From Candidatus Enterococcus huntleyi (GTDB lineage: Bacteria > Bacillota > Bacilli > Lactobacillales > Enterococcaceae): 64,000 nucleotides of DNA. Positions 42,079 through 51,561 of this stretch are shown in pieces; position 1 is the stretch's first letter; every line of letters begins with the position of its first letter. The notes under the pieces were generated by a model. It searched no databases, was not told the origin of the DNA, and saw only the letters and a list, made by a program, of their open reading frames with translations. The stretch spans positions 124,001 through 188,000 of the forward strand of contig NZ_MAEJ01000030.1 of the NCBI RefSeq assembly GCF_009933175.1. The letters run 5' to 3'. A program made the translations under genes and the position numbers.

Positions 42079-42771
42079 ATGACCAAATGGATTCATAACA
42101 GTTGGCAAACAATTTTGGCAGATGAGTTTGCCAAACCGTATTACAAAGAGTTAGTCAATTTTTTAGATAACGAATATCAAACACAGAAAATTCATCCAGC
42201 GAGACCCCACATTTTTGAAGCATTAGAATTGACTCCCTACGAAAAAGTCAAGGTAGTTATCTTAGGGCAAGATCCATATCATGGAGCGGACCAGGCACAT
42301 GGCTTATCATTTTCTGTCCAACCGGGAATAAAAACGCCGCCTTCATTAGTCAATATCTACAAAGAATTACAGACAGATTTAGGAATAGAACCTGTATCAC
42401 ATGGCAATTTAATTACATGGGCACAGCAAGGCGTTCTCTTATTAAATACTGTACTAACAGTCAGAGAAGGGCAAGCTTATTCGCATCGTGGAAAAGGGTG
42501 GGAACAGCTGACAACTGCCATAATTGAAAAATTAAATGAACGAACGGAGCCAATTGTTTTCATTTTGTGGGGCAAACCAGCTCAAGAAAAAGGGAAATTA
42601 ATCGATGAAGCGAAACATGTCATAATCAAAGGGCCACATCCAAGCCCATTGTCTGCCTATCGAGGATTTTTTGGCTCGAAGCCTTTTTCTAAAACCAATG
42701 AAGCTCTGATTGCACTGGGAGAAACACCGATTCAGTGGCAGCTACCTGAAACGCCTGTACTAAACAGATAA
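42079..42771 (+). CDS. ung: Uracil-DNA glycosylase
   Basis: 230 residues. The water-activating 'GQDPYHG' (about residues 65-71), the uracil pocket '[11 protein letters not shown]', and the minor-groove '[15 protein letters not shown]' loop with its catalytic histidine are all intact, so this is family 1 UDG, which removes uracil from DNA. AGGAGGAAG precedes the ATG. It lies just upstream of pta, an order often seen in enterococci and streptococci. Confidence 0.96.
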   Translation: MTKWIHNSWQTILADEFAKPYYKELVNFLDNEYQTQKIHPARPHIFEALELTPYEKVKVVILGQDPYHGADQAHGLSFSVQPGIKTPPSLVNIYKELQTDLGIEPVSHGNLITWAQQGVLLLNTVLTVREGQAYSHRGKGWEQLTTAIIEKLNERTEPIVFILWGKPAQEKGKLIDEAKHVIIKGPHPSPLSAYRGFFGSKPFSKTNEALIALGETPIQWQLPETPVLNR

Positions 42772-42914
42772 ATATCTGTTATAGTGCAGAACCTAGATTA
42801 TGTGAAAACTTTAACAATTTTAGACTTTTCTGTATGAAACAGCTTAAAAATCTGTTCTTTTTTTTGAAGATAGTGTATGATGAATAAGTAAACTAAATTT
42901 GGAGGGTTATTATC

Positions 42915-43895
42915 TTGGAACTATTTGATAGTCTTAAATTTAAAATTGTACGTCGCAACATTAAAATCGTTTTTCCAGAAGCAACTGATGCTCGTATTTT
43001 AGGGGCAGCCGCTCGTTTAAAAGCAGAAGAATTAATGGAACCAATCTTAATTGGTAACCCGGATGAAATTCGTAAGTCAGCACATGCGCGTGGAATCAAA
43101 GCTTCATCATTCACAATCTACGATCCAGAAAACTATGACGGTTGGGATGCAATGGTTGAAGCCTTTGTTGAACGTCGTAATGGCAAAGCAACAAAAGAAC
43201 AAGCTGAAAAAGTGCTTAAAGATGTTAACTATTTTGGAACAATGCTTACTTATATGGGTATTGCTGACGGTATGGTGAGTGGTGCTATCCATTCAACTGG
43301 TGATACTGTGCGTCCTGCGCTACAAATCATCAAAACAAAACCTGGCATTAGCCGGACAAGTGGCGCGATGATTATGGTTCGTGGCCGCGATCAAGAAAAA
43401 TATATCTTCTCTGATTGTGCTATTAACGTGAACCCAACTGCGCAAGAATTAGCTGAAATCGCTGTTGATTCTGCGAAAACAGCTGAATTATTTGATATCG
43501 AACCTAAAGTTGCTATGATGAGCTTTTCAACTAAAGGTTCAGCTAAAGCACCAGAAGTGGATAAAGTTGTTGAAGCAACAAAAATTGCTAAACAATTGGC
43601 TCCTCAATATCAAATTGATGGCGAATTACAATTTGATGCTTCATACGTTTCATCTGTAGCGCAATTAAAAGCGCCTAGTTCAGATGTTGCTGGTCAAGCA
43701 ACTGTCTTTGTCTTCCCAGAATTACAATCAGGAAACATTGGCTACAAAATTGCACAACGTTTAGGTAACTTCGAAGCAATTGGACCAATCTTACAAGGCT
43801 TGAACAAACCAGTTTCTGACTTGTCTCGTGGAGCAAATGAAGAAGATGTCTACAAACTTTCAATTATTACAGCAGCTCAAACATTAATGAGCTAA
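42915..43895 (+). CDS. pta: Phosphate acetyltransferase
   Basis: 326 residues from TTG 42915, with GGAGGGTTAT upstream and 'MELFDSLKFKIVRRNIKIVFPEATDARILGAAARL' as expected for Firmicutes Pta (EutD-type single domain). 'GAIHSTGDTVRPALQIIKT' and 'QELAEIAVDSAKTAELFDIEPKVAMMSFSTKGSA' are conserved CoA and acetyl-phosphate binding blocks. It interconverts acetyl-CoA and acetyl phosphate, the step before acetate kinase and ATP. Codon use is strongly biased, which fits high expression. A terminator follows. Confidence 0.96.
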   Translation: MELFDSLKFKIVRRNIKIVFPEATDARILGAAARLKAEELMEPILIGNPDEIRKSAHARGIKASSFTIYDPENYDGWDAMVEAFVERRNGKATKEQAEKVLKDVNYFGTMLTYMGIADGMVSGAIHSTGDTVRPALQIIKTKPGISRTSGAMIMVRGRDQEKYIFSDCAINVNPTAQELAEIAVDSAKTAELFDIEPKVAMMSFSTKGSAKAPEVDKVVEATKIAKQLAPQYQIDGELQFDASYVSSVAQLKAPSSDVAGQATVFVFPELQSGNIGYKIAQRLGNFEAIGPILQGLNKPVSDLSRGANEEDVYKLSIITAAQTLMS

Positions 43896-43916
43896 ACTCT
43901 TTTTAGAAGAATAATT

Positions 43917-43954
43917 AAGAAGGGCAGGGAGTGATTCTCCTTGTTCTTTTTTTT
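43917..43954 (+). terminator. Terminator of pta
   Basis: AAGAAGGGCAGGGAG pairs with CTCCTTGTTCTT (several G-U pairs), followed by eight T's. Confidence 0.85.
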
Positions 43955-44057
43955 GTAAAAAATAGTTCGATTCCTAATTTTATCGTGGCTAGCCAGACTT
44001 TTTCTTTAAAAATAAACCTACACAAGGTATACTAACAAAAGAAAGTAGGGATGAGTT

Positions 44058-44534
44058 GTGAGCATTATAATCGAAAATCCAACACAAACAGAACAATTGG
44101 CCTTCATTATTGGCGAGGTGGCTCAACCAGGCGATAATCTAGTGCTGACGGGTGATTTAGGTGCCGGAAAAACAACCTTAACTAAAGGTATTGCACGAGG
44201 CTTAGGGATTGACCAGCTGATTAAGAGTCCTACCTATACGATTATTAGAGAATACCAACAAGGAAGAATTCCTTTGTATCATATGGATGTCTATCGGGTC
44301 GAATATGGCGCGTCTGATCTTGGTCTTGACGAATATTTTGAGGGTGATGGCTTATCTGTGATTGAATGGGGTAACCTCTTAAATGAGGCACTGCCTGAAG
44401 ATTATTTGGAATTAGTTATTCATAAAGATGAGAAGAATCCAGAAAAACGGACGATTGAGTTGACGGCGTTTGGTTCCCAAGCAGCGGCGCTTGAAGCCCG
44501 CATTCGACAAAGTTGGGTGAGTAGCCATGCGTGA
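44058..44534 (+). CDS. tsaE: tRNA threonylcarbamoyladenosine biosynthesis ATPase TsaE
   Basis: 158 residues from GTG 44058 (AGTAGGGATGAG upstream). 'LTGDLGAGKTTLTKGIARGLG' is the Walker A region, 'SPTYTIIREYQ' the switch, and 'HMDVYRVEYGASDLGLDEYF…SVIEWGNLL' the TsaE signature. TsaE works with TsaB and TsaD to make t6A37 on ANN-decoding tRNAs. It overlaps the GNAT gene by eight bases, the common tsaE-acetyltransferase arrangement. Confidence 0.96.
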   Translation: MSIIIENPTQTEQLAFIIGEVAQPGDNLVLTGDLGAGKTTLTKGIARGLGIDQLIKSPTYTIIREYQQGRIPLYHMDVYRVEYGASDLGLDEYFEGDGLSVIEWGNLLNEALPEDYLELVIHKDEKNPEKRTIELTAFGSQAAALEARIRQSWVSSHA

Positions 44535-45051
44535 GGAAGTCAATGTGACCATCCGTGAAGCGATACCTGAAGATGCCCAAGAATTATTAGCGGTCACGAA
44601 GATCATTGGAGCAGAGACTGATTTTCTAGTAATGGATGAGGAAGGAATGGCACTTGAAGCATATGAACTGGCTTTTCAGCTTGATCGACTCTACGAAAGC
44701 CCAAATAATGTTCTTTTTGTAGCCTTCGTAGATGAAAAAATGGTGGGCGTTGCTTCCATTCGTGCAGAGAGTAAATTTCGAATGGCACATATCGGCGAAG
44801 TTGGACTGAGTATCTTGCAGGAATATTGGGGAATCGGTTTGGGCAGTCTACTGATGGACGAACTGATTCTTTGGTCCGAAGAGAGCCAAATTATCCGACG
44901 TTTAGAATTAACCGTTCAACAGCGTAATCAGCGAGCGGTTCATCTGTACGAGAAATTTGGCTTTCAAACAGAAGGAATCCTACAGCGCGGCGCAAGGCTG
45001 GACGATGGACAATTTTTAGATGTGCAACTAATGAGTCTGATGATTGACTAG
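44527..45051 (+). CDS. GNAT-family N-acetyltransferase
   Basis: 174 residues. 'HIGEVGLSILQEYWGIGLGSLLMDELILWSEE' is the acetyl-CoA binding region and 'LELTVQQRNQRAVHLYEKFGFQTEGILQRGARLDDGQFLDVQLMSLMID' is a RimI/RimJ-like C-terminus. The acceptor is unknown. It begins within tsaE (eight-base overlap), so expression is coupled to t6A synthesis, but it is not the RimI orthologue by position alone. Confidence 0.9.
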   Translation: MREEVNVTIREAIPEDAQELLAVTKIIGAETDFLVMDEEGMALEAYELAFQLDRLYESPNNVLFVAFVDEKMVGVASIRAESKFRMAHIGEVGLSILQEYWGIGLGSLLMDELILWSEESQIIRRLELTVQQRNQRAVHLYEKFGFQTEGILQRGARLDDGQFLDVQLMSLMID

Positions 45052-45074
45052 TAATCAATGAATAAAATAAAAGA

Positions 45075-45126
45075 AACGACTCCATGTTAAAGAGGATTTT
45101 TCCTTTTTAACATAGAGTCGTTTTTA
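45075..45126. terminator. Terminator between tsaE operon and rpiR-type gene
   Basis: AACGACTCCATGTTAAA pairs with TTTAACATAGAGTCGTT (one mismatch), followed by TTTA. It can act on both strands. Confidence 0.85.
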
Positions 45127-45184
45127 TGTTTAGAGACAATAAAAATGATAAAAAATCAAGGTTCATCTGCTTTTATTAGTTAGT

Positions 45185-45925
45185 TTATTTGATCTTACGA
45201 ACTTCTTTTGCCAGATATTCAATCGTGTAAAGGGCAGGGACTTGTGAGGTCAAAGCGGCGTCCCCATTCTTTTCAGTGGAAATATAGTAGGCCAGATTAA
45301 TATCAGATAATTTGGCAATTGTTGAGTTACTGCTATTAGTAATCGAAATAATCGTGCTCCGATTGGCTAAAAATTGATTTAAGTAATTGACGATATCTTT
45401 GGTCTCACCACTGACCGAAAGGGCAATCACACAGACTTTTTCAGCCAAGCTTTTACTGAAAAAATCAATCGGGTGGTTGGCTGGATCTTCGATGCGAAAG
45501 GCCATGCTGAAGATAGACGAAAAGTAGAGTACCCCATATTCAGCGATAATATTCGATGAGCCTGAACCAGTAAAGATGACTAACTCTTTTTCAGACAACA
45601 GTTCGGCAGCAGCTCGCAATTTTTCTTGGAAATTAGTTTCACTGGTACGGTTGATAAAATTAATAAAGGCACTCTCATCGACTGCATGAATCGGGTGTTC
45701 CTCTGTTAAAGATTCTTTATAGAGCTGAAGCTTAATCTTAAATTCAGAGAAGCCTTCGCAGTCAAATTTTTTACAGAAACGCAGCACACTAGCGGTACTA
45801 CTGTGGGTACTTTTCGCAAGGTCACGAATCCGCATATAGACGACTTGGTCGATGTGCGTGGCCACGTACTTGTAAATTTCTAGATCAATATTGCTGAGTT
45901 CAGGCGTATAGTTAAGAAAAAGCAT
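45185..45925 (-). CDS. MurR/RpiR-family transcriptional regulator with SIS domain
   Basis: 246 residues. The N-terminal HTH_6 helix-turn-helix reads 'VVYMRIRDLAKSTHSSTASVLRFCKKFDCEGFSEFKIKL', and residues about 100-240 are a sugar-isomerase (SIS) sensor, with 'LVIFTGSGSSNIIAEYGVLYFSS' and 'CVIALSVSGETKDIVNYLN'. Family members sense phosphosugars and control sugar catabolic genes. It is monocistronic and no sugar genes lie beside it, so its targets are elsewhere. Confidence 0.9.
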   Translation of the reverse strand: MLFLNYTPELSNIDLEIYKYVATHIDQVVYMRIRDLAKSTHSSTASVLRFCKKFDCEGFSEFKIKLQLYKESLTEEHPIHAVDESAFINFINRTSETNFQEKLRAAAELLSEKELVIFTGSGSSNIIAEYGVLYFSSIFSMAFRIEDPANHPIDFFSKSLAEKVCVIALSVSGETKDIVNYLNQFLANRSTIISITNSSNSTIAKLSDINLAYYISTEKNGDAALTSQVPALYTIEYLAKEVRKIK

Positions 45926-45956
45926 TCAGACACTTCCTTTTTGATCAATGACTTTC

Positions 45957-46490
45957 TTACTTTATGGTCACCAGTTTTTTCAGTGGCTCGACGCCAAAAT
46001 GAGCTTCTTGATACAACAAAATTTCGGCACAAGCACGACTATCTTCTAGTGCATCATGGTGATTTTCCAAAGTGATATCTAAATCAGCGCATACCGTATT
46101 CAACCGATGATTTTTCATTTCCGGAAATAATTTTCGACTGGTTCTGACGGTGCATAACGAGAGATACTGCGGTTGCTCTATATGATAATAATCTAGGCAA
46201 CTGGCCAAAACTTTTGTATCAAAAGCTGCATTATGGGCAACAATCAGTCCATTTTGATGGAAGTAAGGTTGGATTTTCTGCCAAACTTCAGGAAATTTAG
46301 GCGCATCTTCGACGTCTTCAGGATGAATCCCGTGGATCTGAATATTGCGCCAAAAGAATTCAGTCTCTGGTTGAATCAATGTATAATATTCGCCGACAAT
46401 TTTGCTGTCTTGGACCATTACTAATGCTAAGGAACAAGCACTATAAGGGAGATGATTGGCTGTCTCGAAGTCCATAGCGATAAAATTCAT
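45957..46490 (-). CDS. DnaQ-like 3'-5' exonuclease domain protein
   Basis: 177 residues. 'FIAMDFETANHLPYSACSLALVMVQD' carries the ExoI aspartate and glutamate, 'GLIVAHNAAFDTKVL' the ExoII aspartate, and 'LENHHDALEDSRACAEILLY' the ExoIII His and Asp, so the DEDDh site is complete. It is a stand-alone exonuclease of the PolC-epsilon/RNase T type and may trim DNA or RNA. It is read on the minus strand together with the downstream rpiR-type gene, 31 bases away. Confidence 0.9.
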   Translation of the reverse strand: MNFIAMDFETANHLPYSACSLALVMVQDSKIVGEYYTLIQPETEFFWRNIQIHGIHPEDVEDAPKFPEVWQKIQPYFHQNGLIVAHNAAFDTKVLASCLDYYHIEQPQYLSLCTVRTSRKLFPEMKNHRLNTVCADLDITLENHHDALEDSRACAEILLYQEAHFGVEPLKKLVTIK

Positions 46491-46592
46491 GGCAATAGCC
46501 TCCTTATTTATAGCTGTACTTTAGCACAGAACTCTTGAAATGACAAAAAAGCTTATTGAAACTGCTAGACTAGTTGAGTGTTTTTAGATGAA

Positions 46593-47348
46593 TCAGATAG
46601 TCAAATCGACTTCGACAGGACAGTGGTCACTGCCTGTGATATCAGCGTGGATTTTGGCATCAGTCAGCTTATCAGTTAGATCATCTGAAACGACAAAATA
46701 GTCAATCCGCCACCCAGCATTGTTCGCACGCGCATTGAAACGATAGCTCCACCAAGAGTAGGCACCTTCTAATTCAGGATAAAAGTGACGGAAGCTATCA
46801 ACAAATCCACTGTCTAATAGTTCAGTAAATTTTTCACGTTCCTGCGGACTGAAACCAGCATTTTTTTGATTAGTTTTCCAGTTTTTCAAATCAATTTCTT
46901 TATGGGCTACATTTAAGTCGCCACATAGAATAACTGGTTTTTTCGTTTTCAATTCATTGAGATATTCACGAAAAGCTATTTCCCAAGTCATGCGATAGTC
47001 CAGACGTTTTAATTCATTTTGAGAATTAGGTGTGTAGCAAGTAATCAGATAGAAGTCCGCGTACTCCAATGTAATCAATCGACCTTCTTGATCGTGTTCT
47101 TCAATTCCTAAGCCATAGGTCACGGCTAAAGCAGGCTCTTTAGCAAAAATAGCTGTACCAGAATAACCTTTTTTGACAGCGTAATTCCAATATTGATGAT
47201 AGCCAGGTAAATCCATCTCAATCTGGCCTTCTTGTAATTTCGTTTCCTGTAAGCAGAAAAAATCCGCGTCTAACTCATTAAACACGTCCATAAAGTTCTT
47301 TTTCATGACGGCGCGCAGTCCGTTAACGTTCCAAGATATACATTTCAT
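46593..47348 (-). CDS. xth: Exodeoxyribonuclease III (AP endonuclease)
   Basis: 251 residues. 'CISWNVNGLRAVMKK', 'DFFCLQETKLQEGQ', 'LITCYTPNSQNEL', 'VILCGDLNVAHKEIDL' and the terminal 'DITGSDHCPVEVDL' supply the Asn, Glu, Tyr, Asp-x-Asn and Asp-His residues of ExoIII-type AP endonucleases. 'AGFSPQEREKFTELLDSGFVDSFRHFYP' is a typical Firmicutes ExoA segment. It cuts abasic sites in base-excision repair, in the same pathway as the nearby ung. Confidence 0.95.
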   Translation of the reverse strand: MKCISWNVNGLRAVMKKNFMDVFNELDADFFCLQETKLQEGQIEMDLPGYHQYWNYAVKKGYSGTAIFAKEPALAVTYGLGIEEHDQEGRLITLEYADFYLITCYTPNSQNELKRLDYRMTWEIAFREYLNELKTKKPVILCGDLNVAHKEIDLKNWKTNQKNAGFSPQEREKFTELLDSGFVDSFRHFYPELEGAYSWWSYRFNARANNAGWRIDYFVVSDDLTDKLTDAKIHADITGSDHCPVEVDLTI

Positions 47349-47453
47349 TTGGCGTTCCTCTTTTCTTTTTATCTAACATAATACTTTCTTCTTTATTCTA
47401 ACCAAAAATAGTGTAAGATTAAAGCAGAGAGAATGAATTTGGAGGGAATTTTT

Positions 47454-48377
47454 ATGAAATTTGGCGTTGTCGGTGTTGGAAATATTGCACAAAAGGCTTA
47501 TTTGCCTAGTTATAGCAGTCGTCGAGACCAAGGAGAGTTTCTTTTTGCTACAAGAAATTCAGCCGTTCAAGAGAAGCTACGCACAAAATTTGGCTTTTCA
47601 TCTGTCTATGACACATTAGATCAATTAATTGAGGCTGGAATTGAAGCTTGCTTTATTCATACAGCGACTCAGACTCATTTTCAGTTGGCTAAACAATGTT
47701 TAACGAATAATATTCATGTCTTTGTCGACAAACCACTCAGTGAAAATTTGGCAGAGGTTGCTGAATTACAACAGTTAGCAAAAGAGAAAAACCTTCTATT
47801 AATGGTTGGGTTCAATCGTCGCTTTGCACCAATGGTTGAATATTTGAAGCAGCAACCAAATAAACGAATGATTCATTTACAAAAAAATCGCATTGCTGCA
47901 GAACAATCGACTGATTTTGTGATCTATGATTTATTTTTACATTTAGTCGACACGGCGGTTTACCTTTTAGATGAACCAATCGAGAAAATTTCAAGTAAAG
48001 TCAACGAAAAAGACGGCAATATGCAGTGGACTTCTTTAGAATTGGAGACGGCTAATCAAGTAGCGATTCTGTCGATGGATTTGGTGAGTGGCGCCAATAC
48101 AGAGCTTTACCAAGTAACCACTCAGGCGGGGACTTATACCGTAAACAATTTAGTGGACTTGCAAATCCAAGCAGAGGGTCAAACAACCAACTCAACATTC
48201 GGTGATTGGGAAACAACCTTAGCTAAGCGTGGTTTTGAACAATTGGTTGATACGTTTATCACAGGGGTGAAGACGGGCGATGCGACTGGCTTGCGTCAAG
48301 AAAATGTCTATCAGAGTCATGCCTTGTGCCAAGAAATCTTGCACCAATTTCATCAACAATCTGCTGCAAAGAACTAG
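47454..48377 (+). CDS. Gfo/Idh/MocA-family oxidoreductase
   Basis: 307 residues from ATG 47454, chosen for GGAGGGAAT upstream; seven codons are open before it. 'KFGVVGVGNIAQKAYLPSY' is the NAD(P)-binding Rossmann loop and 'HVFVDKPLSENLAEVAELQQLAKEKNLLLMVGFNRRFAP' carries the family's DKP/EKP lysine and the 'GFNRRF' motif. The C-terminal half is the alpha/beta substrate domain. It probably oxidises or reduces a sugar or cyclitol derivative. No pathway genes adjoin it. Confidence 0.9.
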   Translation: MKFGVVGVGNIAQKAYLPSYSSRRDQGEFLFATRNSAVQEKLRTKFGFSSVYDTLDQLIEAGIEACFIHTATQTHFQLAKQCLTNNIHVFVDKPLSENLAEVAELQQLAKEKNLLLMVGFNRRFAPMVEYLKQQPNKRMIHLQKNRIAAEQSTDFVIYDLFLHLVDTAVYLLDEPIEKISSKVNEKDGNMQWTSLELETANQVAILSMDLVSGANTELYQVTTQAGTYTVNNLVDLQIQAEGQTTNSTFGDWETTLAKRGFEQLVDTFITGVKTGDATGLRQENVYQSHALCQEILHQFHQQSAAKN

Positions 48378-48511
48378 AGAAGTTTGCTGGATTATATCTG
48401 ACAAGTGATGAAAAGTAGTAAGATTGTTACAAGTTGCACAGATAAAGGCTAGTCAGTTTTTGCTCAACATGATAGAATGTAAAAGATGTTGAATAGAAAG
48501 GACTCGTGTTT

Positions 48512-49420
48512 GTGAATACAGAAGACTTAAAGAAAAGCTTGCCAGAAATTACTATTTTAATTGACGAGCTCTTAAAAAAATATACATTTACAAAAACTGG
48601 TGGGCCGGCAGATGTCTTAGCCTTTCCAAAAAATCAAGAAGAAGTCGTCGCGCTTGTGACTTATTGTAAAGCGCATGCTATTGACTGGTTAGTCTTAGGG
48701 AATGCCAGCAATTTAATTGTCCGAGATGGCGGGATTCGTGGCGTTGTAATCATGCTGACAGAGATGAAAGAAATTCAAGTAATTGGCGATGAGCTACACG
48801 TTGAATCTGGTGCAAAACTGATTGATACGACTTATGTCGCTTTAGATGAAGGCTTGACTGGCTTTGAATTCGCTTGTGGGATTCCCGGAAGTGTCGGTGG
48901 GGCAGTCTATATGAACGCCGGTGCGTATGGTGGTGAAATAAAGGATGTTTTCAGTCGGACCGATGTTTTGCTTGAAGACGGCACAATAAAAACTTATACA
49001 GCAAAAGAGATGGATTTCTCTTATCGACATAGTGCTATTCAGTTACTGCATGGCGTGATTTTACGTACGGTCTTCACACTTGAAAAAGGTAATCCCGAAA
49101 AAATTAAAGAGCGCATGACTGAATTGACTGCGCTAAGAGAATCAAAACAACCCTTGGAATATCCTTCCTGCGGGAGTGTCTTTAAACGTCCAGAAGGTCA
49201 TTTTACCGGGGCCTTGATTCAAGAAGCTGGACTGCAAGGGTTAAAATGGGGCGGTGCGCAGATCTCGACAAAACACGCGGGCTTTATCGTGAACATCGAT
49301 TCAGCAACAGCAACTGATTATGTCGAATTAATTGCCCACATCCAACAAGTTATCAAAGAAAAATTTGACGTGTCATTAGAAACAGAAGTCCGTATTATCG
49401 GCGAAGAAGTTTCTGCGTAA
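48512..49420 (+). CDS. murB: UDP-N-acetylenolpyruvoylglucosamine reductase
   Basis: 302 residues from GTG 48512, with AAAGGA nine bases upstream (a GTG at 48506 is too close). 'LKKYTFTKTGGPADVLAFP', 'VLGNASNLIVRDGGIRGVVI', 'FEFACGIPGSVGGAVYMNAGAYGGEI' and 'YPSCGSVFKRPEGHFTGALIQEAGLQG' are FAD-binding and catalytic blocks of MurB, with the C-terminal Ser and Glu in place. It reduces the enolpyruvyl group in the second committed step of peptidoglycan synthesis. A terminator follows. Confidence 0.96.
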   Translation: MNTEDLKKSLPEITILIDELLKKYTFTKTGGPADVLAFPKNQEEVVALVTYCKAHAIDWLVLGNASNLIVRDGGIRGVVIMLTEMKEIQVIGDELHVESGAKLIDTTYVALDEGLTGFEFACGIPGSVGGAVYMNAGAYGGEIKDVFSRTDVLLEDGTIKTYTAKEMDFSYRHSAIQLLHGVILRTVFTLEKGNPEKIKERMTELTALRESKQPLEYPSCGSVFKRPEGHFTGALIQEAGLQGLKWGGAQISTKHAGFIVNIDSATATDYVELIAHIQQVIKEKFDVSLETEVRIIGEEVSA

Positions 49421-49442
49421 ATTAGTAAAATAAAATTAAAAT

Positions 49443-49490
49443 GACTTCAGAAATGGCGCATCACGTCATCTCTGAAGTCTTCTTTGTTGT
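49443..49490. terminator. Terminator of murB
   Basis: GACTTCAGA pairs with TCTGAAGTC (49443-49479, with an inner ATG/CAT pair), followed by a T-rich run. Confidence 0.75.
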
Positions 49491-49563
49491 TCTTTGAATG
49501 TTTCGACCGTACCATTAACAAATTTTTTTAAGAATCTAAATTCACAGGCTCAGCGTAGAAAAC

Positions 49564-50199
49564 TTATAGTTTTCTTGGTTTATTTGACTTGAGTAATCGT
49601 AATAAAACCGCACAGACACCAGCTGTGGCAATCCCAGCAACAATCGCTTCAGGTACGCCACTTGTCAAGATAACGGCTAAAATAGCGGCATAAACGGCCG
49701 AGCCACCTTTACTAATCACTTGGGCATAGTCGCTTTGGAAGAGAAAATAAATTAAATTCATTACCAACACGGTATTTACTAAAGAACCGAGTAACCCAGC
49801 GATAAAGAGAGAAACAGACTGACCTTTATTTTTCATTAATTTATTGATGCCGTGATAAGCGAAATAAGGCACAACGCCAATCAAAATTCTCGGAATTAGC
49901 GCAATAATTAGCGCTTTCCAGCTCCCGGTATCCGTGCCAATCACTGGAATAAAGGGGGAGAAGACAAACGATAACGGTGTTTGGATGACGGTGCTGCGGA
50001 TCAGACTGATTACACCAAAAATTCCGCCAAGTGATCCGCCAATTTTGGGACCTAAAATAATTGAGGCGATAATCACAGGAATATGCATTGTCGTGGCATT
50101 AATCGGTCCAATCGGAATAAAGCCTAGAGGAGTCACTGCCAGTAAAATCATAATTGCCAGAAACATCGCTGTTAAGGTAAATTGTTTGGTATTTTTCAC
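49564..50199 (-). CDS. ECF transporter S component, probably for pantothenate
   Basis: 211 residues with about six membrane segments. 'LGFIPIGPINATTMHIPVIIASIILGPKIGGSLGGIFGVISLI' is a typical S-component substrate region; 'NATTMHIPVI' is common in vitamin-specific S units. It lies seven bases after coaC in a coaB-coaC-S component operon, so it may bring in pantothenate or a related CoA precursor; that is inferred from context. The energising EcfA-EcfT module is encoded elsewhere, as is usual for group II ECF systems. Confidence 0.85.
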   Translation of the reverse strand: MKNTKQFTLTAMFLAIMILLAVTPLGFIPIGPINATTMHIPVIIASIILGPKIGGSLGGIFGVISLIRSTVIQTPLSFVFSPFIPVIGTDTGSWKALIIALIPRILIGVVPYFAYHGINKLMKNKGQSVSLFIAGLLGSLVNTVLVMNLIYFLFQSDYAQVISKGGSAVYAAILAVILTSGVPEAIVAGIATAGVCAVLLRLLKSNKPRKL

Positions 50200-50205
50200 T
50201 GTTCC

Positions 50206-50757
50206 TTACTCCTTTGACTCCTGAAGAATTTTCGTAACCGCCTCTAGTATATCCGGAATATTCGCTAATGCACCTTTTCCATAATCGCCACAAGCCAGTA
50301 AAGCTTCACGAGGCTCGATTTCTTGGTAGCCGACTTCTTTTAACCATTTGAGATTTCGTTGGTTTGTCGGATTTTGATACATGTAGGTATTCATCGCAGG
50401 CGCGATTAGTTTTGGTACCTCTTCTTTTAATGCCATCGCAACTGTCGAAAGTAAATCATCCGCTAATCCATTGGCAAGCTTACCGATAATATTGGCGGTT
50501 GCTGGGGCTATTAAGAATAAATCCGCCTTCTTCGCCAGCTCGATATGATTGATTTTGTCTGGTAAATTTTCTTGCATGACATCTGTGTGGACAAAATTTT
50601 TCGATAACGATTGTAGAGTTAATGGCGTGATGAATTCGGTACTATTTTTCGTCATAATCACTTCTACCCGATAGCCAAGTTTGACAAGTTGATTGGCTAT
50701 GTCGGCACTTTTGTAAGCAGAAATACTGCCTGAAACGCCTAAAAGTATGGTTTTCAT
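50206..50757 (-). CDS. coaC: Phosphopantothenoylcysteine decarboxylase
   Basis: 183 residues. 'LLGVSGSISAYKSADIANQLVKLGYRVEVIMTKNSTEFITPLTLQSLS' is the flavoprotein domain, 'HIELAKKADLFLIAPATANIIGKLANGLADDLLSTVAMA' the active-site histidine and PASANT-like loop, and 'APAMNTYMYQNP' the PXMNXXMW-type motif. It makes phosphopantetheine with FMN. In lactic acid bacteria it is separate from CoaB, as here. The gene begins three bases after coaB. Confidence 0.95.
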   Translation of the reverse strand: MKTILLGVSGSISAYKSADIANQLVKLGYRVEVIMTKNSTEFITPLTLQSLSKNFVHTDVMQENLPDKINHIELAKKADLFLIAPATANIIGKLANGLADDLLSTVAMALKEEVPKLIAPAMNTYMYQNPTNQRNLKWLKEVGYQEIEPREALLACGDYGKGALANIPDILEAVTKILQESKE

Positions 50758-50760
50758 TTT

Positions 50761-51561
50761 TTATGCTCCTTTAGTTACTGCTTCGACAATCAATGCAGCA
50801 ATCTCTTGTTTTGTATGTCCTGTGGCAACCACGCCGTCCTCTGACACCAGATAGCCGATATGCTGCGTTTCATTAATTGATTCTAAATCATTGGCCAAGA
50901 CGTAATCAGCCTGATTTTTTTTCAAATTAGTGCGAGCAACGTCGAGTAATTCCTCTTTTTCGACGCCTACTAATAGTTTAAAACCGACAAGTCGAGTTTC
51001 AGGCTGAAGCTGTTTAATCAAATGAATGATTTTCGGATTTTGCTTGAGCACCATTAACAAATGTTCACTTGCAGAAGAAATTTTCTTCTCAGTCGATTGA
51101 ACCGTCGTTAATTCTTGGAAAAGGTGTTGGAATTCTGTGAAAGAGTCTAAGTACTCGGGCTTTTCAGTTAATTCTTGATACAATTTTTGTAAAAGTTCTT
51201 CTTGTGGTAGACTAGCTGCCGGCGTAAAATCACTCACTGCCATACTATGAATCACTGCTTGATAGGTGTGGCTAGTCAAAAGTTCTTCCATCATTTCTTT
51301 CAAGTCATTTGTTGATTCGATAAGATGAATTCGCACACGCGGATTAGCTGTCGGGAGCAAAGCCTGACGAGTTGTAATATAATCGATCTCGATGGTTGTC
51401 TGTGCTAAAAATGCTTTGGCAATCTCTTGGCCAAGACGTCCTGTCGAATGATTCGTGATTGCGCGAACCTGATCGATTGGCTCAGCGGTTCCACCAGCTG
51501 TAATCAGCACACGTTTTTTAGTAGAGAGTGAATCACCCGCAGCCACTGTTTTCTGCTTCAT
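50761..51561 (-). CDS. coaB: Phosphopantothenate-cysteine ligase
   Basis: 266 residues. 'VLITAGGTAEPIDQVRAITNHSTGRLGQEIAKAFL' is the nucleotide- and substrate-binding start of stand-alone CoaB, and 'RLVGFKLLVGVEKEELLDVARTNLKKNQADYVLANDL' the conserved second block. It ligates cysteine to phosphopantothenate using a nucleotide triphosphate. A long middle insert (about 110-170) is normal for the streptococcal/enterococcal form. It is the first gene of the coaB-coaC-transporter operon. GGAGC stands before the start. Confidence 0.94.
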   Translation of the reverse strand: MKQKTVAAGDSLSTKKRVLITAGGTAEPIDQVRAITNHSTGRLGQEIAKAFLAQTTIEIDYITTRQALLPTANPRVRIHLIESTNDLKEMMEELLTSHTYQAVIHSMAVSDFTPAASLPQEELLQKLYQELTEKPEYLDSFTEFQHLFQELTTVQSTEKKISSASEHLLMVLKQNPKIIHLIKQLQPETRLVGFKLLVGVEKEELLDVARTNLKKNQADYVLANDLESINETQHIGYLVSEDGVVATGHTKQEIAALIVEAVTKGA